Notes: generated by a model from the sequence alone, not told the origin. DNA of 44,196 nt from Marinobacterium litorale DSM 23545 (GCF_000428985.1 NZ_AUAZ01000034.1:1-44196), one strand, 5' to 3'. Positions 33,832 through 41,853 are shown, numbered from the stretch's first letter. Numbers and translations are program-made.

Positions 33832-35025
33832 ATGGAGAGAACAGCTTTACAGACACACAGTCACGGATGGTTACACCGACTGACCCGTGCATCTCGATTT
33901 TCGCGGGCACCGGCCACTCCCCGCTCCCACGACGTGCCCAACATTGATGAGCTCGCCTTAGAGATCGCAGGTTGCGTGCAGCTGGATCGAGAATTACCGG
34001 CGCTGTTAAAGCCGCTGGAGCACTCTCTCGGATGTCACCTGGCCGATAAATCGAATCTCAAGCTTGGGGTTGCTGTCAGCAGACAGGGAGATGGGGCAAC
34101 GCTGTTCATGACGGAAGGTGGCCCTTCCATGCCCGGATTGGAGACATTTGTCCGCTATCAGCTCAACGGTGCCCTCTCCGATATACCTCCAATGAAACTG
34201 TTTTCTATCCCTCTGCCCGGACATCAACTGAGCTGTCATTGCATACGCTTTGAGATGGAGACCGGTTGCGGCTGGCTGTTGCTTGCAGCTCCCCTTGCCC
34301 TGCCGGAGTCGGTGGAGCGTCTTTTAGCCCCCCTGGCTCACGCTACAGGACGCGGCTTATCTATCCATTGCCTTCACCAAAAGCGGATTGATGATGCGGT
34401 TCATCAGGAGCGCCGGGCACATGCGGCGGAGTTACATGACTCTCTGGCACAGATCCTCGGTTACCTGCGCTTGGGAACTTCGCGGCTGGATGCCCGCTGC
34501 AGCCGCTGTAATCAGCCGGATCTGCAGGCTATAGCGACCGACCTGTCACACCAGACCCGACACGCTTACCGCATGCTGCGGGATCTGATCAGCAGCTCTC
34601 GCCTCACGTTGGAGGGAGGATCTCTGCATACGGCTTTGGCAGCCGCGGTAGAGGAGTTCGAACAACGCAGCGCACTGGTCTTTGAGCTGGATGACCGTTG
34701 TCCACAGCTCGAACCGGAGGAGAATATCGCCATTCAAATTCTGATGATTGTGCGCGAAGCCCTGAGCAATGTCGTTCGTCATGCGCATGCTCAGCATGTA
34801 CGCATCCAATTGATGCCGCTGAATTCAGCAGGCTTGCAGTTGCGTATAGAAGATGACGGTTGCGGCCTCAGTGCGGAACGCAAGCGGGGCGACAGTTTTG
34901 GCCTGGGCATCATGCAGGAGCGCGCAGAAAAAATAGGTGCCCGCCTGGAGATCGGTCCCCGTCCCGAAGGCGGAACACGGCTAGATCTACGGCTGCTCCT
35001 GCGGGATTTAAGAGCTGGAGACTAA
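33832..35025 (+). CDS. Cytosolic histidine kinase, NarX/HisKA_3 class
   Basis: A 397-residue sensor kinase with no membrane segment. Residues about 38-185 form an unrecognised, GAF-like input region with several Cys residues, including CHC at 135-137. The HisKA_3 phosphoacceptor is H202 in AAELHDSLAQILGYLRL. The ATPase domain has the N-box REALSNVVRHAHA (N313), DDGCGL and FGLGIMQERAEKIGARLEI. A C-x2-C pair at 223-226 lies in the dimerisation region. It is followed one base after its stop by the response regulator. Being soluble, it should sense an internal signal, perhaps methylamine, TMAO, redox state or a metal. The start choice is uncertain, as the ribosome site is weak. Confidence 0.88.
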   Translation: MERTALQTHSHGWLHRLTRASRFSRAPATPRSHDVPNIDELALEIAGCVQLDRELPALLKPLEHSLGCHLADKSNLKLGVAVSRQGDGATLFMTEGGPSMPGLETFVRYQLNGALSDIPPMKLFSIPLPGHQLSCHCIRFEMETGCGWLLLAAPLALPESVERLLAPLAHATGRGLSIHCLHQKRIDDAVHQERRAHAAELHDSLAQILGYLRLGTSRLDARCSRCNQPDLQAIATDLSHQTRHAYRMLRDLISSSRLTLEGGSLHTALAAAVEEFEQRSALVFELDDRCPQLEPEENIAIQILMIVREALSNVVRHAHAQHVRIQLMPLNSAGLQLRIEDDGCGLSAERKRGDSFGLGIMQERAEKIGARLEIGPRPEGGTRLDLRLLLRDLRAGD

Positions 35026-35026
35026 C

Positions 35027-35725
35027 ATGCGCAGTGCTGACAACTGGCACGACACGGATACTGACACCGCACGTGTTGTTCTGGTCGATGATCACCCGAT
35101 CTTTCGACGGGGCGTGGCTGAACTGCTCAATGAAAGCAGTCGTTTTGATGTTGTGGGTCAGTTCGACTGCGCCGGCGCCCTGTTGGACGTTCTGGATCAA
35201 CTGCAACCTGATCTCGCCCTGCTTGATCTGCAGATGCCAGGGGTCGATGGCCTTTCATTGCTACAGACTCTCAAATCACAGGCTCCAGACCTGCGTATTG
35301 TTATGCTGACCGCGTCCGACGACAGCAACCACCTGATGCAGGCTATCCAATCCGGTGCCGACGGCTATCTGCTCAAAGAAACGGATGCGGACCTGATCCT
35401 GTCGCGTCTCGAAGGTGTACTGGAGGGAAAAATAGCGCTGGACGATGAAGCTCTGATCATTCTGACCCAACGACTGCGAGCCCCCACGGGCCCCAGCCCA
35501 AGTCATGAACCTCTGGAAGAGATCACCTTGCGTGAACGTCAGACCCTGAGCCTTATAGCTGCAGGCATGAGTAATAAACTGATTGCCCGGGAACTGGGGA
35601 TCAGCGACGGCACCGTGAAGGTTTATGTTAAAGCCCTGCTGCGAAAACTGAACCTGCACTCCAGGCTGGAACTCGCCGCCTGGGTTCATGCTCACCCTGA
35701 AATCGACCTGGAGTCCGGACAATGA
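35027..35725 (+). CDS. NarL/FixJ-family response regulator
   Basis: A 232-residue two-domain regulator. The receiver domain (about residues 16-130) has the acidic pair in VLVDDHPIF, the phosphoacceptor Asp67 in LALLDLQMPG, the switch Thr in VMLTASDD and Lys in YLLKETD. The C-terminal LuxR-type helix-turn-helix (about 160-225) reads LTLREREQTLSLIAAGMS-like TLRERQTLSLIAAGMSNKLI, then GISDGTVKVYVKALLRKLNL. It starts one base after the kinase stop and its end overlaps the PAS gene (ATGA). The likely target is the TACCCCC-TT-AGGGGTA palindrome upstream of the kinase and tdm. Confidence 0.93.
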   Translation: MRSADNWHDTDTDTARVVLVDDHPIFRRGVAELLNESSRFDVVGQFDCAGALLDVLDQLQPDLALLDLQMPGVDGLSLLQTLKSQAPDLRIVMLTASDDSNHLMQAIQSGADGYLLKETDADLILSRLEGVLEGKIALDDEALIILTQRLRAPTGPSPSHEPLEEITLRERQTLSLIAAGMSNKLIARELGISDGTVKVYVKALLRKLNLHSRLELAAWVHAHPEIDLESGQ

Positions 35726-36498
35726 GTATTCTCGGTTTTAAGCGCAGACGCTCAAGGTCCGCTCAGACAGATCCGGTCGATGTGCTCGACAGCCTGGATG
35801 AGGCTGTGGTGGTTATCGATGAGCAGGAACGCATCCTTTACCGCAACCGGCGTTGGGAATCCCTTGAACAGGCTACCGGCCAGCCCGATCACGCGCTTCC
35901 CCTGCACCGCTTTATGCACCCACTGGACCAGGCACCCTGGCGTGAGTTTCTGGGACAACTCAATCAGGGCCAGCGGCCCGATCCACTCTGGGTCCGTTTA
36001 CCGGTCGGCGAAGCGCTTTACTGGTGTGAGCTTCGTGCCCAACCGTTATACAAGGATGCCGATTGGCCGATCAGCCTGAGTTTTTGTGATATCACACCGC
36101 AGGTGCGCCGCGATCAGCAACGGGACGCCAGCCATCGCAGCCTGAATCAGCTGGTATCCAACTTGCCGGTCATGCTGTATCGGGCCCGAAACAACCGTAA
36201 CTGGAGCATGGAATATGTCAGTGAGGGCTGTCTCTCCCTGACCGGTTACAGTGCCGATGCATTGGTTAATCAGCCCCGGCTGAGTTATGGCGCGCTTATC
36301 CATCCGGAGGATGCCGGCCCTGTCTGGGAGGAGGTTCAACAGGCGCTGCATGACAACCGCCCCTTCGAGTTGTACTACCGTATCCACCATGCGAACGGGG
36401 CGATTGTGCAGGTCCGTGAAAAAGGTCAGGGGCTTTACGCGGAATCGGGCGCCGTCCTGGGCGTTGAAGGCGTTATTTTTACGCTGGAGTCTATTTAA
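35722..36498 (+). CDS. Tandem PAS-domain protein without output domain
   Basis: A 258-residue soluble protein made of two PAS domains (about residues 18-128 and 140-258). The first has VLDSLDEAVVVIDEQERILYRN. The second has NWSMEYVSEGCLSLTGYSADALV and the PAS/PAC continuation IHPEDAGPVWEEVQQAL, YRIHHANGAIVQVREKG. No kinase, cyclase or DNA-binding domain follows. The start overlaps the response-regulator stop by four bases, so the three proteins are made together. It is probably an accessory sensor that modulates the kinase or regulator by binding a ligand or cofactor. The first domain is short and could be atypical. Confidence 0.85.
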   Translation: MSILGFKRRRSRSAQTDPVDVLDSLDEAVVVIDEQERILYRNRRWESLEQATGQPDHALPLHRFMHPLDQAPWREFLGQLNQGQRPDPLWVRLPVGEALYWCELRAQPLYKDADWPISLSFCDITPQVRRDQQRDASHRSLNQLVSNLPVMLYRARNNRNWSMEYVSEGCLSLTGYSADALVNQPRLSYGALIHPEDAGPVWEEVQQALHDNRPFELYYRIHHANGAIVQVREKGQGLYAESGAVLGVEGVIFTLESI

Positions 36499-36553
36499 CG
36501 GGCTATCACAGGTCTCTCACGCTCGCCGTTTTAACCGCTACTCCCACCTCGAT

Positions 36554-36574
36554 TACCCCCTTTGACCTACCCAT
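36554..36574 (+). promoter_or_regulatory. Possible NarL-type heptamers upstream of tmm
   Basis: TACCCCC (36554-36560) and TACCCAT (36568-36574) are two same-strand heptamers of the NarL type in the 172-bp PAS/tmm gap. Their opposite halves are poor. They are offered as a weak hint that the same regulator acts on tmm. Confidence 0.3.
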
Positions 36575-36670
36575 ACCGGGGAATTATCAGCAGGCGCCCC
36601 AACCCTTAATTTAGGTCTTACCACACATTACGCAGTGATATTCAAACAGCCTACGTATTAGGAGAGACCT

Positions 36671-38038
36671 ATGACTAAACGAGTAGCGATCATCGGCGCC
36701 GGTCCCAGCGGTCTGGCGCAGCTTCGAGCCTTCCAGTCTGCCCAGGCCAAAGGTGCTGAGATACCGGAGCTGGTCTGTTTCGAGAAGCAGAGCGACTGGG
36801 GTGGGATGTGGAACTACACCTGGCGCACCGGACTGGATGAAAACGGTGAACCGGTGCACGGCAGCATGTACCGCTACCTCTGGTCCAATGGGCCCAAAGA
36901 GTGTCTGGAGTTTGCCGACTATACGTTTGAGGAACACTTCGGCAAGCAGATAGCCTCTTATCCTCCTCGCGAAGTGCTCTGGGACTATATCAAGGGGCGC
37001 GTGGAAAAAGCCGGTGTGCGCAAGTACATCCGTTTCAACACCCCGGTTCGTAACATCAGCTTCGATGAAGACACCAAGCTGTTCACCGTGGCTGTATACG
37101 ACCACAACACCGACACCAGCTACAGCGAGACCTTTGATCACGTGGTCTGTGCCAGCGGTCACTTTTCGACACCCAAGGTGCCTGAGTTCCCGGGTTTTGA
37201 ACACTTTGGCGGGCGCATCCTGCACGCACACGACTTCCGGGACGCGCTGGAGTTCAAAGACAAGGATATCCTGATCGTCGGCGCCAGCTACTCCGCCGAA
37301 GATATCGGCTCACAGTGCTACAAGTACGGTGCCCGTTCCATCACCAGCTGCTACCGCACCGCGCCCATGGACTTCAAATGGCCTGACAACTGGGAAGAAA
37401 AACCCAATCTGACCCATGTCGATGTGGATAACGCCTACTTCGCGGACGGCACCAGCAAGAAAGTTGATGCCATCATTCTTTGCACCGGCTACCTGCACCA
37501 CTTCCCCTTCCTCGACGACTCTCAGGCCCTGAAAACCGATAACCGCCTCTGGCCGCTGAATCTCTATAAAGGCGTCGTCTGGGAAGATAACCCGCAGTTC
37601 TTCTACGTGGGTATGCAGGACCAGTGGTACTCCTTCAACATGTTTGATGCCCAGGCCTGGTATGTGCGCGATATCATCATGGGGCGGATTGCACTCCCGT
37701 CCAAAGAGGCGATGACCGCCGACAGCCTGAAGTGGCGCGAAGAGGAATTGAAACTGGAAACCGCGAAAGAGATGTACGAGTTCCAGGGCTCCTACATTCT
37801 TCATCTGATCGAGCAGACCGACTACCCGACCTTCGACATTGATGGGGTGAACCGGACGTTCCTGGAGTGGAAGAATCACAAGAAGGAAAACATCATGACC
37901 TTCCGCGACCACTCCTACGCCTCGCTGATGACCGGCACCATGGCACCTCCCCATCATACGCCCTGGCTGGATGCGCTGGACGACTCCATGGAAGCCTACC
38001 TCAACGATCCTGAAGCTCAGGTCCAAAAGGCTGGCTGA
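36671..38038 (+). CDS. tmm: Trimethylamine monooxygenase
   Basis: A 455-residue flavin-containing monooxygenase that oxidises trimethylamine to TMAO with NADPH and O2. The FAD motif is [16 protein letters not shown] (residues 6-21). The FMO motif region is [15 protein letters not shown], and the NADPH motif is [21 protein letters not shown]. The block [12 protein letters not shown] is typical of bacterial Tmm. Length matches known Tmm (about 445-455). AGGAGAGACCT precedes ATG 36671. It lies downstream of the sensor-regulator-PAS cassette and 26 nt before a cupin gene. It also would act on dimethyl sulfide and other small soft nucleophiles, as reported for the family. Confidence 0.95.
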   Translation: MTKRVAIIGAGPSGLAQLRAFQSAQAKGAEIPELVCFEKQSDWGGMWNYTWRTGLDENGEPVHGSMYRYLWSNGPKECLEFADYTFEEHFGKQIASYPPREVLWDYIKGRVEKAGVRKYIRFNTPVRNISFDEDTKLFTVAVYDHNTDTSYSETFDHVVCASGHFSTPKVPEFPGFEHFGGRILHAHDFRDALEFKDKDILIVGASYSAEDIGSQCYKYGARSITSCYRTAPMDFKWPDNWEEKPNLTHVDVDNAYFADGTSKKVDAIILCTGYLHHFPFLDDSQALKTDNRLWPLNLYKGVVWEDNPQFFYVGMQDQWYSFNMFDAQAWYVRDIIMGRIALPSKEAMTADSLKWREEELKLETAKEMYEFQGSYILHLIEQTDYPTFDIDGVNRTFLEWKNHKKENIMTFRDHSYASLMTGTMAPPHHTPWLDALDDSMEAYLNDPEAQVQKAG

Positions 38039-38064
38039 ACAGTCGCACCGAGGAGATTTGCATC

Positions 38065-38415
38065 ATGAGCAGCATTACCAAACTACCGGTTCGCAGTGTT
38101 GAGCCAATCACCGATGACCTGCCGGGCTGGTCCAAAGTGGAGGGCTCACCAAGCATGTCCACCTGGATTGAGTACACGGCTTCCGACGAATCGATGATTG
38201 CCGGCTGGTGGACGGCTACGCCCGGTATTTACCACGCAACTTATGCCAGCTGGGAGTTTATCCATCTGATAGAAGGCAAAGCGGTCATCACCCCCGAGGG
38301 GGGTGAGCCGGTGGAGGTCAACGCCGGTGACGCCTTCGTAATGGAAGCTGACTTTGTGGGGACCTGGCAGATCATTGAACCGATTCTCAAGCACTTCACC
38401 ATTCGCTTGAAGTAA
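38065..38415 (+). CDS. Small cupin protein downstream of tmm
   Basis: A 116-residue single-domain protein of the DUF861/EutQ-like cupin type. Recognisable parts are MIAGWWTATPGIYHATYASWEFIHLIEGKAVIT and VNAGDAFVMEADFVGTWQI. Metal ligands typical of cupins are reduced: E and few His in the expected places. GAGGAG lies before ATG 38065, 26 nt after tmm, so it is probably co-transcribed with tmm. Downstream is a strong terminator. Its function is unknown; ligand binding or a small catabolic role linked to TMA oxidation is likely by position. Confidence 0.85.
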   Translation: MSSITKLPVRSVEPITDDLPGWSKVEGSPSMSTWIEYTASDESMIAGWWTATPGIYHATYASWEFIHLIEGKAVITPEGGEPVEVNAGDAFVMEADFVGTWQIIEPILKHFTIRLK

Positions 38416-38430
38416 CCGAGTCAGCCATTA

Positions 38431-38461
38431 ACCACCATCCACTGCGGATGGTGGTTTTTTT
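38431..38461 (+). terminator. Rho-independent terminator of the tmm-cupin unit
   Basis: A 10-bp perfect stem (ACCACCATCC / GGATGGTGGT) with a 5-nt loop, followed by six Ts on the plus strand. Confidence 0.93.
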
Positions 38462-38532
38462 GCACGCGTTTAATGGGTATCAATCCCTTGCAGCCCCCTT
38501 CCACTTGAAAGCAACACCCTCCGACCACGCAT

Positions 38533-38560
38533 AAAAAAGCAGCCGACTTAATGGGTCGGC
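38533..38560 (-). terminator. Rho-independent terminator of the dmmABC-SMR operon
   Basis: GCCGAC / GTCGGC stem (38542-38547, 38555-38560) followed by a T-run for minus-strand transcription (A-run at 38533-38538). It ends the operon 34 nt past the SMR stop. Confidence 0.8.
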
Positions 38561-38593
38561 CGCAAGGTTCACTGTTCGTTGGTAGAAAAAATA

Positions 38594-38920
38594 TCAGGCG
38601 GAAGCTTCGCCAAAGAGTTTAAGCCCGACCACGCCGCCAATGATCATGCCGATACAGAGCATGCGAATAAGACCACCCGGCTCCTGCATAAAAAGCACAC
38701 CGACCAGCGCCAGGGCCGATGCACCGATCCCGGACCAGACCGCATAGGCGGTACCGACCGGGATGGTGCGCATGGCAAAGGAGAGCAGTGTCAGGCTGAC
38801 CACGATCAATACCGCGGTGATCACCGAAGGCCAGAAACGTGTAAAGCCATCGCTGTATTTCAAGCCGATGGCCCATAGACACTCCAGGAGGCCTGCAATA
38901 AGCAGATAGATCCAACCCAA
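38594..38920 (-). CDS. SMR-family small multidrug/guanidinium exporter (SugE/Gdx-like)
   Basis: A 108-residue protein with four membrane helices, the normal SMR size. The membrane glutamate of the family is E13 in WIYLLIAGLLECLWAIGLKY; the GLKYSDGFTR continuation is of the SugE/Gdx type, which exports guanidinium and small quaternary ammonium ions. I chose TTG 38920, six bases after AGGAG, because the protein then begins as other SMR proteins do; a longer frame starts inside dmmC. It lies 13 nt after dmmC in the same direction and before the operon terminator. Export of excess amine or a toxic by-product is plausible, but the substrate is not shown. Confidence 0.88.
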   Translation of the reverse strand: MGWIYLLIAGLLECLWAIGLKYSDGFTRFWPSVITAVLIVVSLTLLSFAMRTIPVGTAYAVWSGIGASALALVGVLFMQEPGGLIRMLCIGMIIGGVVGLKLFGEASA

Positions 38921-38933
38921 AATGCGCTCCTGA

Positions 38934-39953
38934 TCAGTTTGCCGGATCGAATTGAGACAACCACTCAACCACCATCGGGTGGTATCGGCTCAATCCCTTA
39001 TACTCGATCAGTTGCTCAGGCAGACTCTTCATCACCCGATGCATCCGCTTGGCCCACTCCGGGTTGGTTACCAGATCTTCAAGGCTGATCAGGTAGGTGC
39101 GAATGCTGAACATCAAGGCGTTGCTGCGCGGCATGCGATCCAGAACCTGCAGCTCAACACGCAGATGCACTTTCTCACCCACGTTTTCCGGCGTCACACT
39201 CGCCCGATCCGTACCCCACATGGGGTAGGTTTCCGGTGAGGTATCCATCCGCGCATTCACAGTCAGAGTCCAGTTCAAGCGGCGTACGGGACGCCCCTGG
39301 GGAATGGCACAGAGATACTTCAAGGCACGATCAAAAATACCCATCTCATGCGCCATAGGTACCGGCCCATGCCAATCTTTGAAACTCATGCCGGCATCGA
39401 AGGCCAGTGACCAGTCGGCCGGGCAGGTTACGATCCCCGCATCCAGAAACAGATCACCATCCCGTTGATCGAGCAGTGCAAAATCGCCCTGAACCTGGCG
39501 ACCGATGTATTCCATCGGCGGCAACGGCAGCGTGCTGCTATCACCAAACACAAAACTGTCTTTAAGATTCAGCAGTTTGTTTTCCCAAGTCCAGTTATCG
39601 CCCTCTTTGGTCAGGGCGAAATACTCCGGGTAGTCATTGGAGAAGCTCTCCATCACGCGCTCGATCATATCCCAACAGGCCAGATCCATATGGGGCATGG
39701 CCAGACAGCGTTTGGGATTTTCCTCAAGTACCAGGCCGCGCTCATGCATCTCGGACAGGTAGTGCTCATCAATATCGAGCAGATGTTCATACACCGAGCC
39801 TTCAGGCCCCGGCGTCACGTGGGGCTCGATGTTTACCGAGTACATATATTCGTCTTCCGGGAAGGGAAACGGAAAACGCGCTATCGCCCCGGGGCTGTTG
39901 GAGTAGGTAAAGTCATCACGGAAACTTTGAATCGGTTTGGGTGCCATTCTCAT
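38934..39953 (-). CDS. dmmC: Dimethylamine monooxygenase haem subunit (DUF3445/HODM-alpha type)
   Basis: A 339-residue protein of the haem-dependent oxidative N-demethylase family (DUF3445), with a PAS-like haem-binding fold. It catalyses the oxidative demethylation of dimethylamine to methylamine and formaldehyde, using electrons from the reductase encoded just upstream. Conserved-looking parts include RCLAMPHMDLACWDMIERVM, FLDAGIVTCPADWSLAF, FKDWHGPVPMA and RLNWTLTVNARMD. The exact haem ligand is not assigned here. AGGAG is nine bases before ATG 39953. The gene order A-B-C in transcription direction matches the naming of dmmABC in marine bacteria; the letter assignment is from that order. 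Confidence 0.85.
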   Translation of the reverse strand: MRMAPKPIQSFRDDFTYSNSPGAIARFPFPFPEDEYMYSVNIEPHVTPGPEGSVYEHLLDIDEHYLSEMHERGLVLEENPKRCLAMPHMDLACWDMIERVMESFSNDYPEYFALTKEGDNWTWENKLLNLKDSFVFGDSSTLPLPPMEYIGRQVQGDFALLDQRDGDLFLDAGIVTCPADWSLAFDAGMSFKDWHGPVPMAHEMGIFDRALKYLCAIPQGRPVRRLNWTLTVNARMDTSPETYPMWGTDRASVTPENVGEKVHLRVELQVLDRMPRSNALMFSIRTYLISLEDLVTNPEWAKRMHRVMKSLPEQLIEYKGLSRYHPMVVEWLSQFDPAN

Positions 39954-39964
39954 GGGGCTAACTC

Positions 39965-40915
39965 CTAAAGATCGATAACCAGACGTTTGCCTGCGGCACG
40001 AGAGACACAGGGCATTATGCTTTCGCCCTGTTCACGCTCTGCAGCGGACAGAAATTCATCGCGATGCTCCACATCGCCGGACAGCACACGGGTCTGGCAC
40101 TGGCCACAAACACCACCCCGACAGAGGTTGGGCACCTGGACCTGAGCGCCTTCCAGCACCTCCAGCAGGGAGCTGTCCGCATCGACATTCAGCGTCACTC
40201 CGCTGCGGGCCAGCTCCACCTCAAACGGGTTGCCCGGCTGAGGCGCGGCAAAAGCCTCATAGTGGATATGGCTCTCGGGCCAGCCCAGTGACTGAGCAAC
40301 TTCATGTACACCGGCAATCAACGTTTCAGGCCCGCAGATATAAACGTGTGTACCCCGGGGCTGATCGGCCAGCAATGTGCCCAGTTCACAGCGGTTACCC
40401 GCTTCGGAGTCATACAGGAAACAACGCTCACCCAGCGTCTGTTCAAGCTGTTCACGGTAAGCACCGGTGCTGGAGCTGCGATAGAGGTAATGCAGCTCAA
40501 AGTTGGCGCCACGGCGTTCCAGCTCTGGCAAATAGGACATAAAGGGCGTAATACCCACGCCACCGGCCACCAGCAGGTGCTTACGGGCGCTCCAGGCCGG
40601 AGAAAACAGGTTGGCAGGCGGTGTAATCGAGAGTTCATCCCCCACCGCCACCGACTCATGCATGTAGATAGACCCACCGCGCGAGGTCTCCTGGCGTCGC
40701 ACGGCAATTCGGTAACTGCCGGATTCTCTTGGATCGCTCAGTAAGGAATAGGCGTTGCGGTGAGGCCGGGGCTCGGCAGGCATCTCCACCACCACATGAG
40801 AGCCGGGTGAAAATGGCAGAAGCTCACCGCCCACAGGCGCTAACGTAAATTCCCGAATCGCCGGAGCAACCTCGGCGATGGCGGTTACCCGAACTTGAAT
40901 CGTATCAATACTCAT
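39965..40915 (-). CDS. dmmB: Dimethylamine monooxygenase reductase subunit (PDR/VanB type)
   Basis: A 316-residue NAD(P)H oxidoreductase. The flavin-binding part has RNAYSLLSDPRESGSYRIAV (about residues 53-72), the NAD-binding part has VAGGVGITPFMSYL (117-130) and YICGPETLI (192-200), and the C-terminal [2Fe-2S] domain uses C265, C270, C273 and C303. It feeds electrons to the haem subunit. Its ATG 40915 shares a base with the dmmA stop (TGATG), and its stop lies 11 nt before dmmC. It is a separate gene from the Rieske reductase at 4424-5410, though of the same family. Confidence 0.88.
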   Translation of the reverse strand: MSIDTIQVRVTAIAEVAPAIREFTLAPVGGELLPFSPGSHVVVEMPAEPRPHRNAYSLLSDPRESGSYRIAVRRQETSRGGSIYMHESVAVGDELSITPPANLFSPAWSARKHLLVAGGVGITPFMSYLPELERRGANFELHYLYRSSSTGAYREQLEQTLGERCFLYDSEAGNRCELGTLLADQPRGTHVYICGPETLIAGVHEVAQSLGWPESHIHYEAFAAPQPGNPFEVELARSGVTLNVDADSSLLEVLEGAQVQVPNLCRGGVCGQCQTRVLSGDVEHRDEFLSAAEREQGESIMPCVSRAAGKRLVIDL

Positions 40916-41463
40916 CAGACCAGCTCCTCTGTTTCCGGGATATCCGCAGGGTCTTCCGCGTTTATCTGCACGCCAACGTAGGCACCGTGCAACTTGGAGT
41001 AGTGATCACGCACCAAAAGCAGCCGGCCACAACCGGAGCATGCATGCGGGGAATAGGTGACCTCTTCGGTAATCGCGTAACAGTGAGTACAAAAGAGCCG
41101 CCGCTTATTGCTCTCCGGCGCAAGCAGCTGAATCTGCTCAGACGCCAGCCCGGCTTTTTCAGCCAGATTGTGGACATCCCAAAGGAACCCTTCGTCACCG
41201 GCGACATAGACAGCGCTGGCCAGTGGCAGTGCATTGATGACCACGTCCAACTCTGACAGCGAACCGCACTCTGTGCCCAGGTCGGTGACTTCAGGTTTCC
41301 CGAACAGATAGAGCGCCTTCTCTCCTTTTGGAGCGGCTTCATAAAGGGACCGGATGCGTGACAGACTCTGCGCGGTCGACACGAAAAGGTGTTTTTGAGT
41401 GTTGGGACGCAGCGAGACCTCGGTGTAGGTCGGTCTGCTTTTGATCAAAGGCTCGTCTGGCAT
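40915..41463 (-). CDS. dmmA: Dimethylamine monooxygenase subunit DmmA (zinc-ribbon protein)
   Basis: A 182-residue soluble protein. The N-terminal part (about residues 25-120) resembles a reductase-like alpha/beta domain (LYLFGKPEVTDLG, LASAVYVAGDEGFLWDVHNLAEKAGL). The C-terminal part is a zinc ribbon with C125-x2-C128 and C142-x2-C145 in LFCTHCYAI and HACSGCGRLL. DmmA-like proteins with such a C-terminal ribbon accompany the haem and reductase subunits and are needed for activity. AGGAGG precedes ATG 41463. It is the first gene of the operon and follows a candidate sigma-54 promoter 130 nt upstream. Confidence 0.82.
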   Translation of the reverse strand: MPDEPLIKSRPTYTEVSLRPNTQKHLFVSTAQSLSRIRSLYEAAPKGEKALYLFGKPEVTDLGTECGSLSELDVVINALPLASAVYVAGDEGFLWDVHNLAEKAGLASEQIQLLAPESNKRRLFCTHCYAITEEVTYSPHACSGCGRLLLVRDHYSKLHGAYVGVQINAEDPADIPETEELV

Positions 41464-41558
41464 AGGGAGTCCTCCTATATCCTCGAGTTAAAGGACATTC
41501 ACTGGGGAAATCAGCCCGATCAAGGATCCCAATTGGCCTTGAACGGATGGATCTTATA

Positions 41559-41611
41559 TTTCCTGCAGAGATACATAATTTCTTTTCAGGAAAGGCAATT
41601 TGCGCACCAAA
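41559..41611 (-). promoter_or_regulatory. Sigma-54-type promoter of dmmABC with two dyads
   Basis: On the minus strand TTGGTGCGCAAATTGCC has GG-N10-GC spacing (GC at 41595-41596). Directly downstream is the dyad TTTCTT-TTC-AGGAAA as read on the plus strand (41579-41593). A second, partial copy TTTCCT-GCA-GAGATA (41559-41573) lies exactly 20 bp further on, about two helical turns. Confidence 0.65.
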
Positions 41612-41673
41612 AAATATAACCAGCAGATATAAAAGGTTTTTTATAATTACACCCTCTTCCATCGGAATGAGAG

Positions 41674-41690
41674 CTGACCAACTTGGTGCG
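41674..41690. promoter_or_regulatory. Candidate NtrC enhancer upstream of dmmABC
   Basis: CTGACCA-ACT-TGGTGCG fits the NtrC pattern TGCACCA-N3-TGGTGCA with a strong right half (6/7) and weaker left half (4/7). It lies about 65-80 bp upstream of the dmmABC -24 element, a usual enhancer distance. It is also within the regulator's upstream region. Confidence 0.5.
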
Positions 41691-41767
41691 AAGGACCAAC
41701 CGTCGGCTCCCTGATGAAGCACGTTTGTCGTGACTCATCGGTTATGGAACCCGTACAGATCCTAGGA

Positions 41768-41807
41768 TTGAGAAACTAAAAAGGAGAAAATATTTCCTTG
41801 CAGGAAT
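41768..41807 (+). promoter_or_regulatory. Sigma-70-like promoter of the XRE-cupin gene with operator on -10
   Basis: TTGAGA (41768-41773), a 17-nt spacer and TATTTC (41791-41796) form a -35/-10 pair. The dyad TTTCCT-TGC-AGGAAT (41793-41807) overlaps the -10. This suggests that the regulator represses its own gene and ties the dyad family to it. Confidence 0.6.
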
Positions 41808-41853
41808 ATTCTCGCTAGACTGAAGCGAGTGAAGAAGAAATGGACCCTGTTCT

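Noticed and set aside
36570-36595. GG-N10-GC sequence upstream of tmm as a sigma-54 promoter
   Set aside because: Only the invariant GG and GC match; the flanking TGGCAC/TTGC bases do not, and there is no adjacent dyad.
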